A stretch of DNA of 64,000 nt from Liolophura sinensis. Taxonomy: Eukaryota > Mollusca > Polyplacophora > Chitonida > Chitonidae. This document shows positions 10,740 through 21,399 of this stretch, in pieces. The stretch is from contig NC_088300.1 in assembly GCF_032854445.1 (NCBI RefSeq), positions 72,454,984 through 72,518,983 on the forward strand. The letters run 5' to 3'. The position numbers and the translations under genes were made by a program. Below the pieces are notes generated by a model. It did no database searches, was not told where the DNA came from, and was given only the letters and a program-made list of their open reading frames with translations. The number at the start of each line of letters is the position of its first letter. Positions within the stretch are counted from its first letter, which is position 1.

Positions 10740-11998
10740 GTACAGTCACGAATAATTAATGTGCATTTGGAAAATGAGGTGTCCTGCAGGCTTATGCGAA
10801 GTTTGATATCAACGGCGATTTGCCTACATTGTGTACATCTTAAACTGTTAGAGTCCAACGCATCATGCGGTGTACTCTACCTCCCGTTAATTCAGGTGAT
10901 TCTCCAACTTTTGCATGTTCCGCTTAAACCTAACATGTCATGCTTAAGCGCACTTAACCCTATTGACAACTCTCATTAAAACTACACCTCACATTGTTCC
11001 CACCATTTCTTTGTTACAATAATGCTCATGTTTGTACATGACTTTACAGCTCATTAAAACTGTTAGATGGAGCGTATACATGTCCTTTGTGATTTACCGT
11101 CCTCTCATTTTGGTGGAGACCACACGGCATGCTACAGGCCCCTAGGGGCTAAACTTTTACTTAAATATTATATAGCTGTCAACACGGCAAGGAGTTTAAT
11201 AATAAAGACGGCAAAGATATAAACTTTGAATGAAACTGGTACAAAAGGACCTGGTAACAGTACATAGTCTTTTATAACTCTTACTATAACTTTGTCTAGA
11301 CCACCATGGTTTATCCTGCAACAGAAATTTGTGCTTGATTATACTTATTTGTTATTACAGTTCGTTCAAAGATATATGATATGTGTCACTAAATAATGTA
11401 TTTCTTTTTTTTATTAAAAGATTTTATCTTCTTCCTTGTACGTATGTTAAGAATACGTACAATTTTCCGGTGAATAATTTCGTATGGCTGGAGGGCTAAC
11501 TCGTCCAGTTTAATATACTGTGTCGGATTTCCACCGAACTGGCTACTTCAGACTGCTTAAAATGTCCTTTTAATTGCTGTGAAATGTAAGAATTCTTCTT
11601 GAAATCTAAAGTCTGCATCCAGATTTGTGCGTCGCAACACCCTTCTCACACAGGCCATTGTATACATATGAAACACCAGACTACAGCCGTTTTACACTAC
11701 GTTTGTGACAAACCGATAATATGACGTCAGATTACGTCATTTATACGTCAAATTATATTCACAGAATAATAATACAGAATGTCAGTGCAAGAGATAAATA
11801 ATAAAGGATAGGCTAACGTTAAGTTTACAAAGTAATCTTAGTCAAATTGACGAATGACGCAAACACTTACTCTGGCCGAGGTATACGTGTGATCTGTTTT
11901 TTTCATTAACTACTGGGCGACGCTATGAACCAACTTCAATTGACATTTAGGACTTGATTTAAGGCCGTCGTAAAACTTCTAAATTTGATACATAGTCA
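10740..11998. other. Non-coding, no gene seen
   Basis: No recognisable coding or repeat structure apart from scattered AT-rich runs. Confidence 0.45.
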
Positions 11999-12000
11999 GG

Positions 12001-12031
<31 letters not shown>

Positions 12032-12345
12032 TTGTTGCTCAACGCCATAATCAAGAATTGTTCGCAGTTTTCGCAGCGGTCATTTTTATTGGTAGAGTGC
12101 AGGGGTTAATTTCGACCTTTGCCAAGTTACTGATGACATTTGCCATGTGTGACGTATATGAACATTATCACCATACTGATGCAAGACAAGCGGTCTTCAA
12201 CGAATGTTACAGACGGCACAAACGGCCAAGCAAGCCTGGTTATTCGCTCATTGTTATCAAGGTCCGCCAGTAGTGAGAGCGGTGGAGCCTACAAATTCCC
12301 TGTCCAAGGCCCGTTTTGAACCCGGAGCTAGTGTGTTATGGTAAG
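11999..12345 (-). mobile_element. Longest copy of the tRNA-type SINE-like repeat
   Basis: Begins with a (TTTA)n tail (11999-12030), then TTGTTGCTCAACGCCATAAT, the block CGACCTTTGCCAAGTTACTG, GACAAGCGGTCTTC.ACGAA and GTCCGCCAGTAGTGAGAG, and ends with TTTTGAACCCGGAGC. The reverse of that end, GCTCCGGGTTCAAAA, is a plausible Pol III B box, so the tRNA-like head is on the right and the element reads on the minus strand. Confidence 0.7.
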
Positions 12346-14897
12346 GAAAAAAGGAATTTACACATGTCATGCGCTCAATGGAAATTAATCATAAATTCAG
12401 TACTGTTAATAAATGATGGAGCCAAAAGTCAAATACAATGAGGTATTATTCATAATTAACAGAATACACTATTCGGAAAGACAAAAAAATATGCATTCAA
12501 GCGACTGTCAATTTGTCATTAAAAACAGAAAGATGCTAAAGGGAGGCTTAAAATGCAATACGACAGCAAATTTCTACATGAATAATGAGATAAAAATGTT
12601 TGAGGGAACACACGGAACCAAAAGAATTAACCTTTACGCAATGTGTATTATATATTCATATTCAGGGTCACGTGCCATGAGAAGTTAAAACATGACAACT
12701 GCAAATGTATTGCAAGAATGTGGACGACAATCATACCTCGAGGATTTACTGGTCACCTTTTTGACATCCCCCTTGTTGTATGACAGACTCTACATGGCGA
12801 CTGCATCATTAGAGCTCAGACATATTGGTTCCACCACCCCCTGGCACGCGCAGAATCTGAGATCGAGACAGGATAACCTGTTGAATTGACACTTTCCATG
12901 CTGACAGTGCTATTGTCTGAAGAACCGATCACTTGCTTGATAATTCTGGTATGACCTGAATTCTGTATGTGCGTTTTTATCCAATTCCGGAAAGCCGTCG
13001 TCAGTTAATTGACACCCCAACTAGCTGACGAATCGTTCAGCATACACTTTGTATTCAGTGACTTAGGTATGTTAGAAAAGGAGACAGTTAATGTTTTCAT
13101 TTCGTGAGATACATTGTCAGATATCGTAATAATGTAAGTCTTTTGTAAACAGAGATAGAAATAAGCCCATCGCAGTGCCCCTGTACTTCTGAAGCCAGTA
13201 ATATCTTGTCATAAAGAGCGCACAATTACTAAAAATACTCTGAAGTGGACTTTGAACCATTCTGCAACCACTAATTGTAATGGAAATAGTTTGTGTGCGA
13301 CAACAAAGGTAAAAGCTAACATAAAAGAGGATATAGAAATTCCGACGTAAGGAGATATATTCGTAAAGGTCATAAATAACTTTTTTAGCGATGGAACAAA
13401 CGCACTACCTGTCGGAATGACACTTTGCATCTTGACATTCAAATAGATGAGTATCAAGCAAAATCAGTTGAATTGTAATTTCTATTATTCGTCAGTCAAA
13501 AACGTTACAATCTTTTATACGTCTTTTCCTCTGGTCATAAGAAAACTATCTCATGTGCCAGTCAATCAATCAATAAATGAAAGACAACAATCAAGCAACG
13601 ACGAGGAACTTCTCCTTTCTCATTATGACTAATTGAATGAATCGAGGAATGCACGAGCCATGCAGTCAACCAAATAAATAATCAAGCTGGGATCAGCGGC
13701 TAATTTGCTTCTGCGTGTCATCATTTATGCAATATTTCAGTCAAGCAGTCAAACATTCAATGATTCAATTTATCACCAAAATTCAAGGAAGGTGGATGAA
13801 GGCCGGTTTTCGTATCGCATGATTGTTTATCACCGCTCAGTAATTTCTGTAAATGACAATCTCATGTTGTTTGTCTGTATATTCAGCAGTATGTCGGTCA
13901 TGGCATGTCAGTGCCCCTTTGGGACGGGCCGGGTTTATACTGCCGACACTTGACGCAGCCTCTCTGGAACACCAGAGACACCAGACACGACGTCCCGGCC
14001 AGTCACATCGTGTTATCCTAAATGTTAAAATCCGCTCTATATATCTAAAGGGATGGGGGAAACAATGTTCCGTAAATCAATCCATGTGTTGATTATAAAT
14101 GCGATCTAACATTCTATCATCCGTTGATTTATTCAGTCATCCTTTCCAGCGGTGGCACGTACTTGTACCTAACAGAATCAGTCGTGTACAAGCTGAACCT
14201 GTCATCCAGGTTGACAGTGATACACCTGTATCAATCCGAACGAAGCGGAGATTAACGTTGAGCAATCTAGACTTCTAATCATCCACCATAAGCATGATTG
14301 TTTGATAAAACCGGAGATTGCAACACACTCCATGGCATGGAATAAATTTTCGTTATGTAATTCCATAATCAGAGATAAAATGAATGTGTTAAATCAGGCG
14401 AGTTATTATGAAGACGTAAAAGTCTAATTATAAAATTCATACAAGACATATACGATACCCTCAGTTTCATTACATGACGCACTTATTAATATGACAATCT
14501 TGATCCGCTTGTCGAGATAAGAACCTTAGACAGTTAGCCTACCTATAGATCTACTCAGCGAATAGAAATCATTTCAATTTGTCACGTAGATATATCGTCT
14601 GCTGGGAAATGCTCAACTCCTAATCGAGTTTGTCTGGCCTATTACTGTTTTCAATTGACTTGAGTCACGTTAATCTGTGGCAGCAGTAAACCTTCGCCGG
14701 TTAATTTGTTTTAAGTCACGCTAAGGCATTAAACATGAGCTCTAAATGTGTATGCGTGAAGTCTTATATGATTTTACAACCACAGCGGTGTTACTCAAGC
14801 CAGATGTTTTCCAGTCATCTGCACAAAAGGTTGAAAACGTCTGATTACATGGTTTAACCGTTCATGCTTGTAACTCCCAATCAGCATAATCATCATG
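12346..14897. other. Non-coding, no gene seen
   Basis: Several 60-90 codon ORFs without domains. No splice-consistent gene could be built. Confidence 0.45.
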
Positions 14898-15040
14898 ATT
14901 TGTTTATTTATTTGATCCTTCTCAGTGTTTAATTTATACTATACCGATCGTTTTATGGGTGGATGAAATCGGAGCGCCCAGGGTAAACCACCGCCCTTAG
15001 ACAAGTTACTGACGAACGACCAGTAGAGCGTATTTGATCA
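14898..15040 (-). mobile_element. SINE-like dispersed repeat, truncated
   Basis: TTTGTTTATTTATTTGATCC tail, then TTCTCAGTGTTTAATTTATA and AAACCACCGCCCTTAGACAAGTTACTGACGAACGACCAG, the same order as the copy at 11999. Confidence 0.6.
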
Positions 15041-15440
15041 CTAATTGTCATCAAAGGTCTAAGAACAGTAAGAGCCGAAGACTTCACAAAATCACTTTCA
15101 AAAATCATCGTAATCGTGCTGATGTGGTTGTTTTATCACCGTGTAACTTTGTCGAAATGTTAGAATTAGAGCTACATGTGACACATTTGTCAGCCATCAT
15201 ACATCGCTGTTCTGCCTTTTCTCAAAGTGTACATAAAGTCCAAACTGTTTAACAATTAAACATATACCTATGACACTATTCAGCATGCCCTGTATATTAT
15301 ATAGACGATCTTTGTATAATGGCTATATGTATCGCCCAACAATTGGTCAGTCAAGACAGAGCTAATCCCACTGTTTTGTTTTCACAAAATAAACCATTTC
15401 GTGCACATTTTCAATATCTAAATCTTGATCACTAAATCAC

Positions 15441-16572
15441 GTATACCGAATTCTCTCTATACCTGATTCAAACCAGAGCCCAGTTTCACAAAGACATTCG
15501 CACATATAGGACGGCAAAAATATCCTATGACAAATGTACGATAAAAAAATACCATAAACCGCTTTGTGAAACAGGCCCCAGTACCGGATTCTCTCCATAC
15601 CTGACAAACTCCAGGACTCATGGAAGAGACAGCAATACAGTACCGGATTCTCTCCATACCTGAACAAACCCGGGGACTTATAGAAGAGTAATGCAGTACC
15701 GGATTCTTCCCATACCTGACAAACCCCGGGACTTATAGAAGAGTAATACAGTACCGGATTCTCTCCATACCTGACAAACCCCAAGGCTCATGGAGGAAAG
15801 AGTAATACAGTACCGGGTTCTCTCCATACAAGACTAACCCGGGGACATGTTGAGGAAAGAGTAATACAGTACCGGATTCTCTCCATACCTGACAAACCCC
15901 GGGACATGTGGAGGAAAGAGCAATACAGTACCGGAGTCTCCCCATACCTGACAAACCCGGGGACATGTGGAGGAAAGAGCAATACAGTACCGGAGTCTCT
16001 CCATACGTGACAAATCCCGGGACTTATGGAAGAAAGAGTAATACAGTACCGGGTTCTCTCCATACCTGACTAACCCGGGGACATGTGGAGGAAAGAGTAA
16101 TACAGTACCGGATTCTCTCCATACCTGACAAACCCCGGGACATGTGGAGGAAAGAGCAATACAGTACCGGAGTCTCTCCATACGTGACAAATCCCGGGAC
16201 TTATGGAAGAAAGAGTAATACAGTTCCGGATTCTCACCATGCGTGACAAACCCTGGGACTTATGGAAGAAAGAGTAATACAGTACCGGATTCTCTCCATA
16301 CCTGACAAACCCTGGGACTTATGGAAGAAAGAGTAATTCAGTACCGGATTCTCTCCATGCGTGACAAACCCTGGGACATGTTGAGGAAAGAGTAATACAG
16401 TACCGGATTCTCTCCATACCTGACTAACCCGGGGACATGTGGAGGAAAGAGCAATACAGTACCGGAGTCTCCCCATATGTGACAAATCCCGGGACTTATG
16501 GAAGAAAGAGTAATTCAGTACCGGATTCTCTCCATACGTGACAAACCCCAGGACTTATGGAAGAAAGAGAAA
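15441..16572. repeat. 59-bp minisatellite, about 16-17 copies plus an isolated outer unit
   Basis: The unit contains GTACCGGATTCTCTCCATAC, then TGACAAACCCCGGGAC, ATGTGGAGGAAAGAGTAATA and CA. The continuous array runs from about 15581 to 16572. One diverged unit (15441-15473) lies beyond the palindromic element. Unit variants alternate (CGTGACAAATCCC versus CCTGACAAACCCC; ACTTATGGAAG versus ACATGTGGAGG), suggesting higher-order blocks. ORFs here on the minus strand (15437-16485) are by-products. Confidence 0.9.
15474..15589. mobile_element. Small palindromic MITE-like element
   Basis: Inverted arms: GTTTCACAAAG on the left (about 15484-15494) and CTTTGTGAAAC on the right (about 15562-15572), extending imperfectly outward to GAGCCC / AGGCCC. 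The middle is AT-rich. The arms are near-perfect over 11 bp. It splits the outermost unit of the 59-bp array from the rest. Confidence 0.6.
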
Positions 16573-17599
16573 ATAAAATACACGGTTCGATCCACAAACC
16601 TGAAATATGAAACTAATATATAGTTCATTTCTGACTAGTGAGTGAACCCAGTGATTGGTTAGTTTATGCAATTCTGTGCAGTGTTATAAGCCACTGCAGC
16701 TTAAAACAACCCACAGATAGTTATCAGGGCGATAAATCAATAAAAATATCATAGATTCAGTAGAACCATTTCGTCTCGCATCATCTCAAGTGCAATAGGT
16801 GCGTACTTGGGAATTTCAACGAGAAAAAATACTTGTTCAATGAAACATATATAATTTAAAAGAAACTTTCGTTTATAACCATGCCCATTCGTGAACGGAA
16901 GGAAACATCAAACATTGTCGATCTTCAAATTGTGAAAATTTCGGTCAAATTACTACAATCAATTTCTACCCTGAACTGCAATTTTTCATGACAATGTGTG
17001 ATATAATAACGAGTAAACGTGCTCTATTATATTATAATAATGACAATGGTTTATTTACAAAGTTTGTCAGTTGTAATAATTAATTCATCACTGTCTGCTT
17101 TAATGAAGTTAGATTATATCTTTACCTCCATGTGCGGGAGCAAATTATGGCTTGAATACTTAATGAGGATCAGTCTTCTGTCATAAAATCAATGCAAATT
17201 GGACAATTCTTTTAACGGTTTATCGGTCACCCAATCTAACCACATAAAAGCTTGTCTTTCACCTCGAGGTCCCAGCGGCCTTCTGAATTAAGTGTTTAAA
17301 ACGAAGCTTATGCCTTTCATTCACTGCACATATCTCTACATGTGAAGTTTGCTAATAAGAACGTGGCCGAAATACATCATGATTTTTAAAAAAAATTCAA
17401 TATTAACTGTTGTTTGGAGGTTGAAATTAATGATGTTCAGTGGAATTAGACGTGAAATAGTGTGTGGAACTCGTTGTGCCTTTCTATACTAGTACATAAC
17501 AACGTCTTCTGGGCGAAGAGGACATTGACTGCAAATCCGAGGACTGCAATGACAACACTCCCAAATGCCACTGTTAAGGACATTCAACATAAACTCTTA
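16573..17599. other. Non-coding, no gene seen
   Basis: AT-rich; no recognisable feature. Confidence 0.45.
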
Positions 17600-17722
17600 C
17601 ATCTGATCGCTCTGATCAAAGAGGTCTCGTGCTCAAATCCATCTTCCGCCGATTAGGCTGCGACTTTAAGTCAGGAGATTTGACGTGGTACCTAAATAAA
17701 TAAATAAATAAATAAAATAAAA
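17600..17722 (+). mobile_element. SINE-like repeat with tRNA-like head and (AAAT)n tail
   Basis: GAGGTCTCGTGCTCAAATCC resembles a decayed B box. It is followed by GGCTGCGACTTTAAGTCAGG and a tail of AAAT units (17694-17722). The GACTTTAAGTC block is shared with the copy at 18890. Confidence 0.6.
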
Positions 17723-17814
17723 CCTCCCCAAAACAGTGAGATTTTCAACAAGTTTGAATTTAACATTGCAATGATAGGTAACCGCTTTTAATGGCATGGG
17801 AGAGACTTGGTCAG

Positions 17815-18430
17815 TGATCAGCACTCGGTCAGGGTTGATGCCTGTGCTAGCTCAGGGTAATATAGAACTAATCGTGCACTTACCGCTCTGATGTAAAGCA
17901 ACTGATGCTTACGATGGCAAAGCAGAAATAGACACTTAAGGCACTGTTGTGAAACAATTAAGGGATGCTGATACTGGCTCATTGGTCAGGCAAAAATATA
18001 CACTGTAATTTAACGATATGAAAACAATCAAGAGATGCTTGCACTAGCTCACTGGTTAAGCAAAAATTCATACACTTATGGCACTGATGTAAAACAAGGA
18101 ATGCTTACGCTAGCTCATTGATAAAGCAGTAGTAGACACTTAAGGTACTGAAAGGAAAAAGGGATGCTTGCACTAGCTCACTGGTAAACCAGAAATAGAC
18201 TCTTATGGCACTAATGTGAAAGAAGGGATGCTTGATAAAGCAAAAACAGACACCCATTTGGCACTGATGTAAAACAAAGGATGCTTACACTAACTCACAC
18301 TAGCGGAAGTAGGCACTTAGGGCACTGAGGTAAAACAAGGGAGACTTGCACTAGATCACTGGTAAAACAGAAGTAGAAATGCCTGTAGCACTGATGTGAA
18401 ACAAGGGATGCTTACAACAGCTCATGGTTA
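17815..18430. repeat. Degenerate tandem repeat, about 60-65 bp unit, about 9-10 copies
   Basis: Recurring phrase GATGCTTGCACTAGCTCACTGGTAAAGCAGAAATAGACACTT with GGCACTGATGT.AAACAAGG. Units differ by many substitutions and short indels, so this is an old array. Confidence 0.75.
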
Positions 18431-18879
18431 GTTCAGCGCCAATTTATTGGTCTAATTCATGTGGTCCTCATTTAATAAAAAATTGTTATATAGGCGGACT
18501 AGGTGAGAACAATCCAAACGTGAAGACACCAGGAGAGACACCTCTTGGAGTCATGTGTACACGGATACCCATCAGTGACTGAGACATCAGACAGTGTGGA
18601 CGTGAGTCTTTCCACATGAGTGACCTCTGAGAAGATTCCTCTATACTTCATGCCCCTTCCCACTTGACAAGAACTATACGGTCGCCTCGTCCCGGTAGCT
18701 CTTGTACTCATCAGCCTTGTGTGAGGTTCAGTTGTAAGCTAATCTAGAGGATTATCATCGGAGTTCATATCTATATATCTGAAGAACGTGTAACGATTTT
18801 CAGGGATCCATTAAAAGTCTGGTTATAATAACACAAGCCAGGGTTATACATCTTCTTTCAGGATTTATGACATGTTATC

Positions 18880-19140
18880 TTTGACTCAGATGACTAAAGC
18901 CTTGGCTCGCTGCAACTATCAGGACGCATGAGGTCGAAGGTTCAAATTCAGCTTGATGTTTTGCTTACGACTTTAAGTCCAGTGGCTTTCCCGGTACAAG
19001 AAGCTGAGGGAAGTCAATGGTTTTCACCGGACACTCTGGTTTCCTACACAAAATCCGACTGTTCTGTTGGCACCTGCATCTCTACTAGTACTTACCTCAT
19101 TGTATATACTTCTTTGTTGATATCTTGAAAAAATGTTACT
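18880..19140 (+). mobile_element. SINE-like repeat with A/B-box-like head
   Basis: CTTGGCTCGCTGCAAC and GAGGTCGAAGGTTCAAATTC are spaced like tRNA promoter boxes. GACTTTAAGTCCAGTGGCTT and a body with GGTTTTCACCGGACACTCTG follow. The body is shared with the copy at 28795. Confidence 0.55.
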
Positions 19141-19167
19141 TATAACAACGAAATATAGCTATACGAT

Positions 19168-19313
19168 TTATTTGATTTTTTTTGATTGGTGTTTTACCCT
19201 GTACTCAAAAATATTTCACTTATACGACGTCGGCCGGAATTATGATAGAGAAAACCGAGCAGAGCTCGGACGAAATCCATAGGTTGAGCTGCACTTGAAC
19301 TCCCAGCGACCAG

Positions 19314-19316
<3 letters not shown>
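19168..19316 (-). mobile_element. SINE-like dispersed repeat
   Basis: TTTGATTGGTGTTTTACCCTGTACTCAAAAATATTTCACTTATACGACGTCGGCC in reverse orientation, with a shortened body. It ends directly at the (TA)n tract. Confidence 0.65.

Positions 19317-19385
<69 letters not shown>
19314..19385. repeat. (TA)n microsatellite, about 35 repeats
   Basis: About 70 bp of uninterrupted TA immediately next to a SINE-like end. Prone to length error in assembly and to cruciform formation. Confidence 0.95.
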
Positions 19386-19387
<2 letters not shown>

Positions 19388-19689
19388 TTTAATGGCAGAC
19401 CCATTCTAACGAATGATTTCTGCCATAGCTCAGCCATTAGTATCAGTAGGTACATGTATGTACTATAATAAGCATAAGCATACACACACATATGTATACT
19501 ACACACAATTTTTTCATGTCTGGGTTTGTCTCAGTAAATACACACCGCCAAACATTCAAATATGAATGACTAAACAACATAACTCTTGAGGAGGGATATT
19601 CACGGAGTCACACCATAGTTTGTCACACCATAGTTTGGGGTTGACACAGAGGGTCAAACAATAGACAAACAGTCATGGATTAACAAAGG

Positions 19690-19926
19690 TTAACATAAAA
19701 TGCTTACTGAGGTGTCACAGCCTATTACAGCTCTTACATGGTGGAAATGGTGGGGTAATACAACCTTGTGTAACAAGCTTATCAGCGCCAGAGTTTTAAT
19801 AGATATCTTCAGCACGAAGCTTAAACGGACGAGGAACTTTCGTATTATCCTCGTAGAGGACATCGTAGACAGAACCCAACACGGCAGATGCCGAATTACT
19901 CCTACTGGACTTAAGCTTAACAACAT
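19690..19926 (-). pseudogene. Fragment of an unidentified, possibly TE-borne ORF
   Basis: A 78-codon frame ending HHFHHVRAVIGCDTSVSILC. A GCDT-type motif following a His occurs, from memory, in repetitive lophotrochozoan and cnidarian ORFs of unknown function that travel with transposons. No other motif is visible. It sits just beyond the 3' end of the decayed reverse transcriptase and might belong to a different element. Weak call. Confidence 0.2.
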
Positions 19927-20007
19927 ACTTTAGAGTACGGAATTGTCATCTAATATACAACGGCCATTCTTTACACAAAATCTGGAGGACATTAAGGGGC
20001 GATGTTC

Positions 20008-21389
20008 TCAGAGCAACTGTACATACCCGTAAGGCAGTGCAGAATCTAATTGAACAGAATCTGACTTCGACTTCAAAGAAACACGCACCGAACCATATGC
20101 TTCGTAGCAGTAATCTAAGCGGGATCTTATCAGTGCTCTGTAAAGTAAAAGCAAGGTGGACTTGTCAGCTCCCCATGATTTACCTGAAATACAGCGCATC
20201 AAATTTATAACCTTCTGACATTTAGTAAACACCATGCTGATGTGATCAGACCAAGTTCGAAGATCATACCCAATTATTTAAATTTACCAGACACTTTAAC
20301 CACACTGCCACCTAGATAGAGAAGTGGTGTATAATTCGGCCGCCTTCTAGTAAACATCACACATTATGTCTTGTCGTCAGCAAATAAAGAGCGCTCGGGA
20401 TTTGGGTTTATAACTGAAGGTAGATCATTGATGGCCAAGTTGAATAAAGCAGGTGACAGAACACTTCCTTGGGGCGTACCGTTCATAATTGGGACAGGAT
20501 GTGAAAAATCTCTTCCAATCCTTACTCTTATAGATCGGTTGGACAAAAAACTTTTTACCCAGCCCAACATCTTACCCCCTATGCCAATGGCTTGCATTTT
20601 CACCGGCAGGCCTTTTCTCCACAACATGTCATACGCCTTTTCTATATCCAAAAAAACTGCAAGAACATATTCTTTATTGATAAGCGAGCGTCTTATTGTA
20701 TTCTCTGGTGTAATGAAATGATCAGTAGTGCATCGGTTCTTTCTGAACCCACTTTGGACAGGCGACAACAAACCATTTTTATCTAAAAACCATGTAAGGT
20801 GAGAGTTTATCATTTTCTCCATAAATTTGCACATTATTGATGTCAAAGCAATAGGACGGTATGATGAGAGTAATGAAAGATTCTTACCAGATTTAGAGAC
20901 AGGAATAACCACAGACCTTTCCAGGAAAGAGGTAGCTGCATGTTTGTCCAGATGGTATTATACAGTGTGAGTAGAACAGAAAGACATTGATCTGGAAGAT
21001 TCTTCCATGGATTGATGGATAAACAATCCATCTTCGCCTGGAGACGAGTCTTTTGACGTATGAAGCGCCTGCTTAAGCTCAAACAGAGAAAAGTCCTCAT
21101 TAATTGGCATGTTATCAAAAGCATTGTTGTCAAACTTACACTTTTCCTCTACTTTATGTTCATGAGTCAGAAAATCAGCAGAATAGTTGTCTGAGCTAGA
21201 TAAGTAGGAAAAACTACTAGCCAAAAGGTTACATTTTTCAACATTGGTGATATATTGGTTACCATCACAAGTGAGAGTAGGCACACTGTTAGATATTATT
21301 ACAGCACCGTTAAGAGAAGATGGGGCGACTCGAGGAGAGGGGAAAGACGAAAGGAGCCCGAGAAAAAATATAGGATTTGGACTTAGCAC
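20008..21389 (-). pseudogene. Decayed non-LTR retrotransposon reverse transcriptase (Jockey-like)
   Basis: Pieces in three minus-strand frames line up in order. The linker before RT (20958-21389) has KQALHTSKDSSPGEDG. The RT palm (20364-20912) has SYRPIALTSIMCKFMEKMI, QSGFRKNRCTTDHF, FLDIEKAYD, NGTPQGSVLSPALFN and the catalytic LFADD. The thumb and post-RT part (20008-20235, extending through stops to about 20350) has GKSWGADKSTLLLLYRALIR followed by SRLDY. Between FADD and the thumb the usual stretch is mostly missing and a stop follows DDKT, so there was an internal deletion. At least two further frame changes lie between 20900 and 21130. No endonuclease, ORF1 or poly-A end is recognisable. 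Clearly dead. Confidence 0.85.
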
Positions 21390-21399
21390 ATGACAATTC

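Noticed and set aside
10405-10749. Hammerhead ribozyme in the 33-bp array (CTGATGAG followed by a GAGT/ACTC hairpin on the minus strand)
   Set aside because: The required GAAA after stem II is absent in every unit; the sequence there is TCATATCGACC.
15437-16485. Several 66-118 codon minus-strand ORFs rich in MERIRYC / CPGVCQVW repeats
   Set aside because: By-products of the 59-bp minisatellite; frames change from unit to unit.
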